A stretch of 64,000 nucleotides of DNA from Mycolicibacterium sp. GF69 (GCF_003284965.1 NZ_QMEW01000031.1:1-64000); one strand, 5' to 3'; counted from the stretch's first letter, positions 16,408-24,160 are shown. The notes: generated from the sequence alone by a model not told the origin. Numbers and translations: made by a program.

Positions 16408-16408
16408 A

Positions 16409-16753
16409 ATGGAGCCCGTCGAGATCAACGCCGGCGCGTGGTATCTGCGTGCGCTCCGCGACGACGAGCTCATCGACGACGGGCCGGCGTTGGCGGCGAT
16501 GGGCGAGACCGACCCCGGCCACATCGCTCGTTGCCGCGCTCGGTGGGCCTCCGACACCGGGTACTCCTGGGCGGTGTGCGAGCCGACCACCGGCGAGATG
16601 CTTGCCGAGATCACACTCGATCCGCAGACTGCGGTGCTACGCACCCGTTTTCGCGACGGCCACGCCGACGCGACTGCGATCGCCGAGCGGTCAGTGCGCC
16701 GGTTCGCCGCGGCGGTGCTGGGGCTGACCGTCAGGGCCCATGGCGACGACTAA
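16409..16753 (+). CDS. Small protein resembling the N-terminal half of GNAT acetyltransferases
   Basis: The 114-aa product contains WYLRALRDDELIDDGPAL and WAVCEPTTGEMLAEITLDP, like the first strands of GNAT N-acetyltransferases (LRPLRDDD, WAVVDPATGE), but ends before the acetyl-CoA binding Q/RxxGxG/A loop. It is therefore either a shortened family member of unknown role or the remains of a longer gene. ATG at 16409 follows directly after the palindromic element. It ends 16 bp from the convergent nucleotidyltransferase gene. Confidence 0.5.
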   Translation: MEPVEINAGAWYLRALRDDELIDDGPALAAMGETDPGHIARCRARWASDTGYSWAVCEPTTGEMLAEITLDPQTAVLRTRFRDGHADATAIAERSVRRFAAAVLGLTVRAHGDD

Positions 16754-16769
16754 GGACTGACGGTCGACC

Positions 16770-17309
16770 TCAGGTGTCGATATCGCGCCCGGTGGCCAAA
16801 TCCGCGCAGTCGACGGTGACGACGTCGTCGCGCCCGGCCAGGAACGTCCGTGCGCCTTCGTCGCCGTGTATCTGCTGCAGCAGCGCGGCCCAGTGCCTGC
16901 GCGCGATCACAACCGGATGCCCGGGAGCCGACCCGTAGGCGGCGCGTGCCAGGCCGGACGTCGAGGTGACCGCCGCGGCGACCACCCGGCGAACCACGTC
17001 GGCGCCGACGTCGGGCGTGTCGACGGTGTGCAGCACCGCGTAGTCGGCATCGACCGCGGACAGGCCGGCTCGCAGCGAGGCCGACAACCCGTCCGCCCAG
17101 GCCTCGGCCACGACGGCGCGCGCGGGCGACGGAACCTCGACGATCGCCGCGCCCAACACGACCACCACGTCATCGCAGCCGCCGCGGTGCAGCGCGTCGA
17201 CCGCGGCTTGGAGCCACTCCCCCTGCGCAGCAAGCACTTTAGGCATTCCATACCGCGTCCCGGCACCCGCGGCCAGTAGCACACCGGCGGTGAGCGTCAT
17301 CGAGGCCAT
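16770..17309 (-). CDS. MobA/MocA-like nucleotidyltransferase
   Basis: The 179-aa protein has the NTP-transferase signature GVLLAAGAGTRYGMPK, with the Lys that binds the nucleotide phosphate, a metal-binding VDTPDV motif and a HPVVIARRHW segment typical of the molybdenum cofactor cytidylyl/guanylyltransferase group. Substrate cannot be told from sequence: molybdopterin is likely by family, others are possible. ATG at 17309 is chosen; 17300 is an alternative. No molybdenum-enzyme gene is nearby. Confidence 0.75.
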   Translation of the reverse strand: MASMTLTAGVLLAAGAGTRYGMPKVLAAQGEWLQAAVDALHRGGCDDVVVVLGAAIVEVPSPARAVVAEAWADGLSASLRAGLSAVDADYAVLHTVDTPDVGADVVRRVVAAAVTSTSGLARAAYGSAPGHPVVIARRHWAALLQQIHGDEGARTFLAGRDDVVTVDCADLATGRDIDT

Positions 17310-17664
17310 GTCACCAGTGTGACTGGCGCAGGCGTGCACTGCGCACTGCCCTTGCCGAAAGCGGCAGTGGATTTCGCTGCCGCGAGGGGTCAGCCGGGCG
17401 CAGTAGGCCCGCGACAGCAAGACTCCTGCGCGTCACCCGGCGATCGTCGTCGTCAGCTGAGAAATCTAAGGTTTTGTCCGCTCCGATTGTCGTAGCGGGC
17501 GCGCTGGCGTAGGGTTCAGGACAGGTTGAGATCCCAGCCGAGCGAACGTCATCGACGTGCAGGGCAGGACTCCCGCCACTGCTGCGAAGGCTTTGAAGAC
17601 GCAGGGCCCCAATTTTTGACGTGAACCACAGTACGAATGACGCATTCACTGATGGAGTCACCTG
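17310..17664. other. Divergent intergenic region, no gene recognised
   Basis: This 355-bp stretch separates the nucleotidyltransferase gene from the STAS gene. It must hold both promoters, but no clear SigF-type site or good -35/-10 pair was found. No ORF in it resembles a known protein. Confidence 0.5.
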
Positions 17665-18102
17665 ATGTCCAATCCTCTTTCGTCATCTATTGGCGAGACA
17701 CCCCCCGTCGAGCACCGCGACTGCCACACAGCGCATTTCGCAACCCACTGGGTGCAATCCGACACCGCGATCATCACCGCACAGGGCGAGATCGACGCCG
17801 CGAACGCTCAGGCGTTCGTCGAGTACGCGCTGCGCGACGCCGCGCAGCTGAATCATCTCGTGGTCGACCTGTCGGGAGTCGACTTCTTCGGCACCTCAGG
17901 GTTTTCCGCCTTGCACACCCTCAACGTGCGCGCCGCCGGCGAGAACATCGACTGGGACATGCTGCCGAGCCCATCGGTGAGCCGACTGCTGCGCATCTGC
18001 GATCCGGACGCCACGCTGCCGGTCCGCGCCAGCACCGAGACGAGGTCTTCGGCCGCGTCGGCCAATAGGTCGTTACTGCAACTGGTCCCGGAGTCGCGTT
18101 AG
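17665..18102 (+). CDS. STAS-domain anti-anti-sigma factor
   Basis: STAS proteins such as RsfA/RsfB and SpoIIAA bind an RsbW-type kinase when unphosphorylated and so free the sigma factor. The 145-aa protein has an N-terminal extension of about 28 residues, then the STAS core: TAIITAQGEIDAANAQ, LVVDLSGVDFFGTSGFSAL (the Ser of TSG is the position of the regulatory phosphorylation), then HTLNVRAAGENIDW. The last 25 residues are Ser/Arg-rich. Its end overlaps the end of sigF by 30 bp on the opposite strand. Position suggests it acts on RsbW, but this is inference. Confidence 0.8.
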   Translation: MSNPLSSSIGETPPVEHRDCHTAHFATHWVQSDTAIITAQGEIDAANAQAFVEYALRDAAQLNHLVVDLSGVDFFGTSGFSALHTLNVRAAGENIDWDMLPSPSVSRLLRICDPDATLPVRASTETRSSAASANRSLLQLVPESR

Positions 18103-18861
18103 CGACTTCGCCAGCAGACGCGACACATGCATCTGTGAGATGCCGACCCGCTCGGCGATCTGCGTCTGGGTGAGAGACTCGAAGAAGCGCAGCAACAGGA
18201 CCGTGCGTTCGCGCTCCGGCAGGGCAGCCAGCAAGGGCCGCAACGCTTCCCGGTTCTCGATCTGATCGAGACCGAGGTCGACGTCACCGAGCGTATCGGC
18301 AATCGCCGGCGCGTCCTCGGTTCCGCTGCCGCCGCTGTCGATCGACAGCGTGTTGTAGGAGCTGCCGGCCACCAGACCCTCGACGACCTCGTCGCGATCC
18401 ATGTCCAACTCGGCGGCCAGCTCCGATGCCGTCGGGGCACGGCCGAGCCGCTGCGACAACTCCGCGGTCGCGGCGCCGAGTCGCAGATGCAGTTCCTTGA
18501 GCCGGCGGGGCACCTTGACCGACCAGCTGTTGTCGCGGAAGTGTCGCCGGACTTCGCCCATGATGGTCGGCACCGCGAACGAGACAAAATCCGAGCCCGC
18601 TTCGACGTCGAAGCGGATCACCGCGTTCACCAGGCCGACACGGGCCACCTGGACGAGGTCTTCGCGCGGTTCGCCGCGGCCGTCGAAGCGGCGGGCGATG
18701 TGGTCGGCCAGAGGCAGGCACCGTTCGACGATGCGGTCGCGCTGGCGCTGGAAGTTCGGCGAGTCCTCCGACACGTCCTTCAACTCGCGGAACATGTCGG
18801 CGACATCCGCATACTCAGAGCTCGAGCGCGACGACGAACCCTGTGACGTCGACGGCGTCAC
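18073..18861 (-). CDS. sigF: RNA polymerase sigma factor SigF
   Basis: SigF is the mycobacterial stress and stationary-phase sigma factor of the SigB/SigF group. The 262-aa protein shows region 2 (CLPLADHIARRFDGRGEP, DLVQVARVGLVNA, FAVPTIMGEVRRHFRD), region 3 (RLKELHLRLGAA, APTASELAAEL) and region 4.2 HTH (LTQTQIAERVGISQMHVSRLL). The N-terminal tail is Ser-rich. GTG at 18861 overlaps the rsbW stop (GTGA), so anti-sigma and sigma are co-translated. Regulated by RsbW and by a SigF-type promoter upstream of rsbW, giving positive autoregulation. The gene tail overlaps the convergent STAS gene. Confidence 0.95.
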   Translation of the reverse strand: MTPSTSQGSSSRSSSEYADVADMFRELKDVSEDSPNFQRQRDRIVERCLPLADHIARRFDGRGEPREDLVQVARVGLVNAVIRFDVEAGSDFVSFAVPTIMGEVRRHFRDNSWSVKVPRRLKELHLRLGAATAELSQRLGRAPTASELAAELDMDRDEVVEGLVAGSSYNTLSIDSGGSGTEDAPAIADTLGDVDLGLDQIENREALRPLLAALPERERTVLLLRFFESLTQTQIAERVGISQMHVSRLLAKSLTRLRDQLQ

Positions 18862-19301
18862 TGCAGCGTCGCTCGTCTCGTCGTCATGGAGATGCCGAAC
18901 ACCTGGGCGTCCTCGCGTCCCTGCCCGTCCTGGAATGTCGTCACCTCGTCGGTCAGCGAACTCAGCACGTGCCAGCTGAAGCTGCCCGGCGCCAGGATGT
19001 CGGAACTCTTGCACGTGGTCGACGCGTCGATGACCACGGCGTCCTGACGCGGGTCGATCACGAGCAGCAGCACCGAATCGGGTACTGCGGACCGGATCAG
19101 CCGGGTACACGCCTCGTCGACCGCCAGCCTCAGGTCCGCCACGGCATCGAAGTCCAGATCCTCGAACGTCGCCACCGCCGCAACGAGGGTGCGCAGCACC
19201 GCAAGGTTCTCGAGCTCTGCGGCGACGCGGAGTTCCACCGCTCGCCCACCGTGCCCGTTCCCGTTGTTCGTGTTGGCAGCGGTACTGGCAACGTCTGCCA
19301 T
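18858..19301 (-). CDS. rsbW: Anti-sigma F factor RsbW (UsfX)
   Basis: RsbW binds SigF and keeps it inactive. The 147-aa protein has a GHKL-type fold: VELRVAAELENLAVLRTLV, the N-box segment LRLAVDEACTRLIRSA, and a C-terminal LAPGSFSWHVLSSL. The N-box residue that is usually Asn is Arg here (EACTRLI), as I recall also for M. tuberculosis UsfX, which suggests weak or absent kinase activity. ATG at 19301 has a strong ribosome site (GGGAGGT). A SigF-type promoter lies at 19330-19355. Confidence 0.93.
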   Translation of the reverse strand: MADVASTAANTNNGNGHGGRAVELRVAAELENLAVLRTLVAAVATFEDLDFDAVADLRLAVDEACTRLIRSAVPDSVLLLVIDPRQDAVVIDASTTCKSSDILAPGSFSWHVLSSLTDEVTTFQDGQGREDAQVFGISMTTRRATLQ

Positions 19302-19329
19302 CTGACCTCCCGGCAATGTCGAAGCGAGA

Positions 19330-19355
19330 TTACCCCAGGTCCCATTCCTGCTAAC
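19330..19355 (-). promoter_or_regulatory. SigF-type promoter of rsbW-sigF
   Basis: On the minus strand GTTA (19355-19352), 16 bases, then GGGTAA (19335-19330), about 29 bases before the rsbW start. It matches the mycobacterial SigF pattern GTTT-N15/17-GGGTA with one change in the -35. Confidence 0.65.
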
Positions 19356-19578
19356 CACGAGTACTCCGGTCGCCCGCCTGCGATGACGTGTGCCACACGC
19401 CGCGGCGGGTAATCCCCCCGTCATGGAGCAGCTTCGATCGAGAACCCACCGCGCACCCCTGTTGCCCGTGCTGGTGATGCAGTGACGCGGCCTTCGGCCA
19501 CCGACGTTGCGATGGCGCGACGAATCGAGACTTCTCCATGGTGGCAGTCCAATACCCCGCTGCGCTCGGATGCCAAAC

Positions 19579-20598
19579 ATGCGCCTTCGCCGTAGCGTCG
19601 TGAGCGGTCCCGGGCTGCGGCGGATGCGCCGGGGACGCGGGTTCTCCTACCACCATCCCGACGGCACGCCGGTCACCGACGAGCCGACACTGCAACGCAT
19701 CAAGGACCTGGTGATCCCGCCTGCGTGGAAGAAGGTCTGGATCTGCCCGCACCCCAACGGCCACATCCAGGCGGTCGGAACCGATGCGGCGGGCCGGCGC
19801 CAGTACCTCTACCACCAGCGGTGGCAGGAGGAGCGCAACGAGGAGAAGTTCGACCGGGTCCTGGAGATGTCGACCGCGCTGCCCGAGATGCGCCGCCGCA
19901 TCGCCGCCGATCTTCGCGGCCGCGGCCTCAGCCGTGACCGCGTGCTGGCGCTCGCGTTGCATCTGGCGGACCTGGGTTACTTCCGTCCCGGCTCGGAACA
20001 GTACGCCGAAGAGAACAACTCCTACGGCATCGCGACGCTGCTCTGTGAGCACGTGACGGTGCAGCGCGACGCGATCGAGTTCGACTTTCCGGCCAAGAGC
20101 GGGGTGCGACGGACCCTGACCATCGACGACTCCGAAGCGGTGCGCTCGGTGCGGGCGCTGCTGCGGCGGCCGGAGCGCACCGAGCGGTTGCTGGTGTGCC
20201 GGAACGGTTCCGGGTGGATCGAGATCCATTCCGATGACCTCAACGCCCGTTTCAAAGAGCTGGTCGGCGAGGAGTTCTCGGTCAAGGATCTACGGACCTG
20301 GCACGGCACGGTGCTGGCGGCGGCGGCATTCGTCGACGCCGATCCACCGGTCAACAAGACCGTGATCAAACGGGTCGAGTCGGCGGTGATGAAGGAGGTC
20401 GCCGAAGAGCTGGGCAACACCCCCGCGGTGGCCCGCAGCTCGTACGTCGACCCACGGGTCGTCGAGGGCTATGAGTCCGAGCAGACGATCGCGGCCGCGG
20501 TCCGGCGCGCCGCGCGGTGCAAGACGCTCGCCGAGCGTCAGGAGGTGCTCGACCGCAGCACCGCGCGTCTGATCCGCAGGGTCGCCAAAGGTCAGTAG
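19579..20598 (+). CDS. DNA topoisomerase IB
   Basis: Type IB topoisomerases nick one strand through a 3'-phosphotyrosine and relax supercoils; the form in fast-growing mycobacteria is of the poxvirus-like small type. The 339-aa protein has the N-terminal domain with RRGRGFSYHHPDGTP, PPAWKKVWI and AAGRRQYLYH, and the catalytic domain with FDFPAKSGVRR (general acid Lys), VKDLRTWHGTV (Arg and His), and SSYVDPRVV containing the nucleophile Tyr. ATG at 19579 fits the family start; an ATG at 19570 is close. M. tuberculosis, to my knowledge, has no such enzyme. Its position in the SigF island suggests a stress role. Confidence 0.88.
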   Translation: MRLRRSVVSGPGLRRMRRGRGFSYHHPDGTPVTDEPTLQRIKDLVIPPAWKKVWICPHPNGHIQAVGTDAAGRRQYLYHQRWQEERNEEKFDRVLEMSTALPEMRRRIAADLRGRGLSRDRVLALALHLADLGYFRPGSEQYAEENNSYGIATLLCEHVTVQRDAIEFDFPAKSGVRRTLTIDDSEAVRSVRALLRRPERTERLLVCRNGSGWIEIHSDDLNARFKELVGEEFSVKDLRTWHGTVLAAAAFVDADPPVNKTVIKRVESAVMKEVAEELGNTPAVARSSYVDPRVVEGYESEQTIAAAVRRAARCKTLAERQEVLDRSTARLIRRVAKGQ

Positions 20599-21042
20599 CC
20601 CGAGGGGGTTCCGTTCCCTGGTAGATCAGGCCGCACTCGGTGAGCCGTGCCCTTTCGAGTGGGTGACGATGGCTCGGCGCACGGTCGATCTCCTCGGGAC
20701 GTTGCAGCACCACGAGATCGATGTGCTCGGCAGACAGGTTGGATAACGAAACCTCCTGCGCGCGTAGCCAATCCCTACCGCAGAGCCCACGCCCGTTCGC
20801 GCCTTTGCGATGGTTCACAGGTAACACACAGCGGTGCCCCGGAGACGAAAGATTCGGTCCAGGACCCGTGCACATGCCAGAACAGCATCGAACCAGAAGT
20901 CAACGAGCCGGACATGAGAGCCGCCTACCCGAGCACTTCGCAGGCAAAACGGTTCTCCTGCCCACTCTTCGCACGGCGGATACCCGGCTGTTCGTGTCCG
21001 GGGACCGACCTTCGCTTTGCGAATCGCACGCGGCGCCGCATC
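20599..21042. other. Gene-poor stretch with a possible decayed gene fragment
   Basis: No intact gene is recognised. On the minus strand, around 20660-20760, the reading SAEHIDLVVLQRPEEID followed by SHRHPLE looks like a fragment of a larger enzyme (glycosyltransferase-like or aldo/keto reductase-like), with no supporting sequence on either side. The part after 20820 is poorer in GC than the neighbours. It ends at the SigF promoter at 21043. Confidence 0.3.
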
Positions 21043-21067
21043 GTTTCGCGCACCGACCCTCGGGTAC
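21043..21067 (+). promoter_or_regulatory. SigF-type promoter, best match in the window
   Basis: GTTT (21043-21046), 15 bases, GGGTAC (21062-21067). It fits the SigF consensus exactly. The ATG at 21077 is only 9 bases after the -10, so the transcript would have almost no leader. Confidence 0.75.
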
Positions 21068-21076
21068 TCGACCGGC

Positions 21077-21280
21077 ATGCCAGAGCGCGAAGAACTTCCC
21101 GACGACGTTCCAGTAGCCGACGCGATGGAGCAAAGGCGTGTCGCCAGCGAACCGGTTCCCGACGAGGAGGCGGCCGCTGCGCCGAGACTGACCCCGCCGC
21201 TGGAGGCCCCGCCCGCCGACTGGCAGGAGCAATTGGAGACGGTCGAGATCGACCCTGAGGACGAAGGAATCGCGGACTGA
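21077..21280 (+). CDS. Small acidic conserved actinobacterial protein
   Basis: This 67-aa, very acidic protein contains REELPDDVPVADAMEQRR and PPADWQEQLETVEIDPEDE. The PxADAxEQ element recurs in small hypothetical actinobacterial proteins; no function is known to me. ATG at 21077 is chosen because the SigF promoter ends just before it; an upstream in-frame start at 21017 would lie before that promoter. It is the first gene after the SigF promoter, and 83 bp separate it from the next gene, so read-through into the transporter operon is possible. Confidence 0.6.
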   Translation: MPEREELPDDVPVADAMEQRRVASEPVPDEEAAAAPRLTPPLEAPPADWQEQLETVEIDPEDEGIAD

Positions 21281-21363
21281 CCCAGCGTGGTCGTGTCTTC
21301 GGGCTTTGCACGCAACGGCCGTAATACCGTGACAAACGCGCCCGAGGGAGGTGACGACGTCCG

Positions 21364-21825
21364 ATGGCCGACCAGGAACGTTCTCGGCATCTGCGGACAC
21401 TGCTCACCCTGCTGGTCGTTCTGGTCGCCCTGGGCGGCCTGCTGACCCGCTGCCCCGCCAACCGCGACGGTATCGCGGGCCAACTCGCCACCGCCATGGC
21501 CGAAACCACGTCGGCCGCGCGCAGCGGCGCGTTGGCCCTGGACTTGTGGGCAGATCGGCGCTCCACTGCCCAGTTGGCCGCGGTGCAACTGTCGGACGCC
21601 CGGGATCAGATCGTCACGGCGTACCAGGGCATCGCCGAACTACGCGCCGAGGACCCGGCCGATACCGCTCGCCGAAGGCTGCTGACCGGCTCGATGACCG
21701 AGATCATCGGTATCCTCAACGCCGCCGCGGCGCAGACCAGAAACGTCACCACCGAACCGGCACCGCAACGGGCCCGCGCCGACCTGCTGGCGGCGGCCGA
21801 CGATCTCGAGAGCCGCTACCGCTGA
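21364..21825 (+). CDS. Membrane-anchored hypothetical protein
   Basis: The 153-aa protein has one N-terminal transmembrane segment (about residues 10-29, LRTLLTLLVVLVALGGLL) and an exported or periplasmic alpha-helical part rich in Ala, Asp and Arg. No known domain is recognised. GAGGGAGG lies 12-13 bases before the ATG at 21364. Its TGA shares one base with the ATG of the NRAMP-like gene (TGATG), so the two are translationally coupled, and it may be an accessory to the transporter. Confidence 0.65.
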   Translation: MADQERSRHLRTLLTLLVVLVALGGLLTRCPANRDGIAGQLATAMAETTSAARSGALALDLWADRRSTAQLAAVQLSDARDQIVTAYQGIAELRAEDPADTARRRLLTGSMTEIIGILNAAAAQTRNVTTEPAPQRARADLLAAADDLESRYR

Positions 21826-23054
21826 TGAAGAAGCTGCTCTCGGTCGCACTCGGAATCCTCACCGCGATAGGCGGATTCGTCGATATCGGCGACCTGGTCA
21901 CGAACGCGGTGGTGGGTTCCCGATTCGGGCTGGCGCTGGCTTGGGTGGTGGTGGTCGGCGTCGTCGGCATCTGCCTGTACGCGAACATGGCGGGCCGGGT
22001 CGCCGCCGTCAGCGGCCGCGCCACGTTCGAGATCATTCGGGAGCGGCTCGGCCCGCGCACCGCGGCGGCAAACCTGGCGGCGTCGTTCTTCATCACGTTG
22101 ATGACGTTGACCGCCGAGATCGGCGGCGTCGCCCTGGCCCTGCAACTGGCCACCGACGCCGGCCCGATGATGTGGATTCCGGTGGCGGCGTTCGCGATCT
22201 GGGTGGTGGTGTGGCGGGTCAAGTTCAAGATCATGGAGAACGCCGCCGGCCTGCTCGGCCTGTTCCTGATCGTATTCGTCGTCAGTGTGTTTCTGCTGCG
22301 GCCGGATTGGGCTGATCTCGCCGATCAGGCTGTGACCCCCGTCATCCCGGAGCAGGAGTCGGCGGCTACCTATTGGTACTTCGCCATCGCGCTGTTCGGT
22401 GCCGCGATGACACCCTACGAGGTGTTCTTTTTCTCCTCGGGCGCCGTCGAAGAGCATTGGACGGCCAAGGATCTGAGCACATCGCGCGTCAACGTGCTGG
22501 TCGGCTTTCCGCTCGGCGGTCTGCTGTCGCTGAGCATCGCGGCCTGCGCGGCCATCGTGCTGCTGCCCCAGCAGATCGAGGTGTCCTCGCTGTCGCAGAC
22601 GGTTATGCCGGTGGTCGCCGCGGGCGGAAAACTCGCGCTCGCATTCGTCATCGTGGGCATCGTCGCAGCGACGTTCGGCGCGGCGCTGGAGACGACGCTG
22701 TCCAGCGGCTACATTCTCGCGCAGTTCCTCGGTTGGACGTGGGGCAAGTTCCGGCGACCCGCCGAGGCGGCACGGTTCCACGTGGTGATGTTCGTCGCGA
22801 TCGTCGCCTGCGCCGCGGTCCTGTTCACCGGGATCGACCCGATTCTGGTGACCGAATACTCGGTGGTGTTCTCGGCGATCGCGCTCCCCTTGACTTACCT
22901 GCCAATCCTGATCGTGGCCAACGACTCTCAATACATGGGAGACCGGACGAACGGGAGAGTGACGAACATGTTCGCCTCGGTGTATCTGGTGATCATCCTG
23001 GTGGCTTCGTTGGCCGCAATCCCGCTGATGATCGTGACGGGAGCGGGACAGTGA
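21825..23054 (+). CDS. Divergent NRAMP-family metal transporter
   Basis: A 409-aa polytopic protein with about 11 hydrophobic segments and the NRAMP layout. In canonical NRAMP transporters helix 1 carries DPGN and helix 6 carries MPHN, which bind Mn/Fe. Here helix 1 reads DIGD (residues 20-23) and helix 6 reads TPYE (196-199), so the metal-binding Asn and Met are replaced by Asp and Thr and the His by Tyr. This points away from Mn/Fe and toward a hard cation such as Mg or Al, or another substrate. It overlaps the genes on both sides and is followed by two PRC-barrel genes. Confidence 0.8.
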   Translation: MKKLLSVALGILTAIGGFVDIGDLVTNAVVGSRFGLALAWVVVVGVVGICLYANMAGRVAAVSGRATFEIIRERLGPRTAAANLAASFFITLMTLTAEIGGVALALQLATDAGPMMWIPVAAFAIWVVVWRVKFKIMENAAGLLGLFLIVFVVSVFLLRPDWADLADQAVTPVIPEQESAATYWYFAIALFGAAMTPYEVFFFSSGAVEEHWTAKDLSTSRVNVLVGFPLGGLLSLSIAACAAIVLLPQQIEVSSLSQTVMPVVAAGGKLALAFVIVGIVAATFGAALETTLSSGYILAQFLGWTWGKFRRPAEAARFHVVMFVAIVACAAVLFTGIDPILVTEYSVVFSAIALPLTYLPILIVANDSQYMGDRTNGRVTNMFASVYLVIILVASLAAIPLMIVTGAGQ

Positions 23055-23446
23055 GCGAACTCCCGGTCAAGCGCCACCGCGGGCGGTTGTTGGACGCCCG
23101 TCTGCACCTGCTCGACCGGCAGATGCTCAGCGACGCGGGCGATCCCATCGGTATCGTCGACGACATCGAGTTGACCGGCATTGAGGTGGACGCCGAGATT
23201 CCGAACGACGCGCAGCCGCCACAGGTGAGCGGCTTGCTGTCGGGACAGGTCGTGGCGACCCGCATCTTCGGCGGAGCCCCGCCGCGGTCGCGCCTGCAGG
23301 AGATCCCGTGGAAGCTGGTCGCCTCGGTCGGCGTGGTGGTCACGCTCAAGCCGACGGACATGACCTTCGACGTCGACTGGGTCGAACGCTGGTTGCGCGA
23401 CCATGTCGTGAAACACATTCCGGGGGGCCGACATGCAGCTGAGTAG
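23051..23446 (+). CDS. PRC-barrel-like protein 1, partner of the NRAMP-like transporter
   Basis: The 131-aa protein contains HLLDRQMLSDAGDPIGIVDDIEL, the form of a PRC-barrel strand pair (an RNA/protein-binding beta barrel), followed by a stretch PWKLVASVGVVVTLKP and ending in WVERWLRDHVVKHIPGG. GTG at 23051 overlaps the transporter stop (GTGA). Domain assignment is by pattern only. It probably forms a complex with the next PRC-barrel protein or acts as a cytosolic sensor for the transporter. Confidence 0.65.
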   Translation: MSELPVKRHRGRLLDARLHLLDRQMLSDAGDPIGIVDDIELTGIEVDAEIPNDAQPPQVSGLLSGQVVATRIFGGAPPRSRLQEIPWKLVASVGVVVTLKPTDMTFDVDWVERWLRDHVVKHIPGGRHAAE

Positions 23447-23786
23447 CCTGCTGGGCTTGCGCGTCGTCGACGCCGGTTCGCACCGGCTCGGCACGGTGAC
23501 CGACGTCCGCCTCGTCACCAGCGGTGACCCCGCCGACGATCCGCCCGCGCCACGGGTGTTGGGAATCATCGTCAGCCCAAACACCCGGTCGTCGTATCTC
23601 GGATTCGAGCGATCATCGGCGACCGCGCCGGCGATGCTGGCCAAGATCGCCCGATGGCGGCATCGCGGCACGTTCCTCGCCGTCTGGGAGGACGTCGCGC
23701 TGGTGGGTTCCGACAGGGTGCGACTGCGGCGCGGGTTCACGCGCTACTCCCCGGTGCTGCCCGGCGCCGGAGCCGGCCACGTTTAA
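23433..23786 (+). CDS. PRC-barrel-like protein 2
   Basis: The 117-aa protein starts MQLSSLLGLRVVDAGSHRLGTVTDVRLV, a good PRC-barrel beginning (LLG-RVVD-G-RLGTVTDV), with a second barrel segment IVSPNTRSSYLGFERS. It overlaps the previous gene by 14 bp in another frame, so all four genes from 21364 form one tightly coupled unit. Role not known; PRC-barrel domains occur in ribosome maturation, photosystem and transporter-linked proteins. Confidence 0.65.
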   Translation: MQLSSLLGLRVVDAGSHRLGTVTDVRLVTSGDPADDPPAPRVLGIIVSPNTRSSYLGFERSSATAPAMLAKIARWRHRGTFLAVWEDVALVGSDRVRLRRGFTRYSPVLPGAGAGHV

Positions 23787-23805
23787 CGGCCAAGCCCTCG
23801 GGAAC
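23781..23805 (+). promoter_or_regulatory. SigF-like promoter of the CsbD gene
   Basis: GTTT (23781-23784), 15 bases, GGGAAC (23800-23805). The -10 differs from GGGTAC by one base. It starts inside the last codons of the upstream gene and lies 64 bp before the CsbD ATG. Confidence 0.5.
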
Positions 23806-23869
23806 CCTAGGTCTGCGCGGGGAAGTTCCCCGTGATCAGACCCATCCACTGCACTGCGGGAAGGTGAGC

Positions 23870-24106
23870 ATGACCGAGAAGAACAGTGGCCCTGAAGAAG
23901 GCATCAAGGGCGTCGTCGAGGACGTCAAGGGCAAAGCCAAAGAGACGGTCGGAACCGTAACCGGTCGTGACGACATGGTCCGCGAGGGCAAGGCCCAGCA
24001 GGACAAGGCCGACGCCCAGCAGGACGCCGCCAAGAAGGAAGCCGAGGCGGAATCGGCACGGGCCGGCGCCAAGGCCGCCGAGAAGCGTCAGGAAAACGAG
24101 CAGTAA
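23870..24106 (+). CDS. CsbD-family general stress protein
   Basis: CsbD proteins are small, abundant, hydrophilic stress proteins; in Bacillus they are SigB-dependent. The 78-aa sequence is of this type: EEGIKGVVEDVKGKAKETVGTVTGRDDMVREGKAQQDKADAQ, then an Ala/Glu/Lys helix. Biochemical function is unknown. ATG at 23870 has AAGGTGAG upstream. A SigF-like promoter precedes it, and a strong terminator follows. Confidence 0.85.
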   Translation: MTEKNSGPEEGIKGVVEDVKGKAKETVGTVTGRDDMVREGKAQQDKADAQQDAAKKEAEAESARAGAKAAEKRQENEQ

Positions 24107-24119
24107 CCGCTGCAAAAGG

Positions 24120-24148
24120 AAAAGCCCAGCCGGATCGGCTGGGCTTTT
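24120..24148. terminator. Intrinsic terminator, bidirectional
   Basis: A perfect 13-bp stem, AAAAGCCCAGCCG / CGGCTGGGCTTTT, with a GAT loop. Runs of A and T at both ends make it work in both directions. It ends the CsbD gene on the plus strand and usfY on the minus strand. It is the clearest factor-independent terminator in the window. Confidence 0.9.
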
Positions 24149-24160
24149 CTCATGTGCGCA

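Noticed and set aside
19388..19412. GTGT-N15-GGGTAA on the plus strand as a SigF promoter for topoisomerase IB
   Set aside because: The -35 differs from GTTT and the site is over 160 bp from the start codon; too weak to list as a feature.
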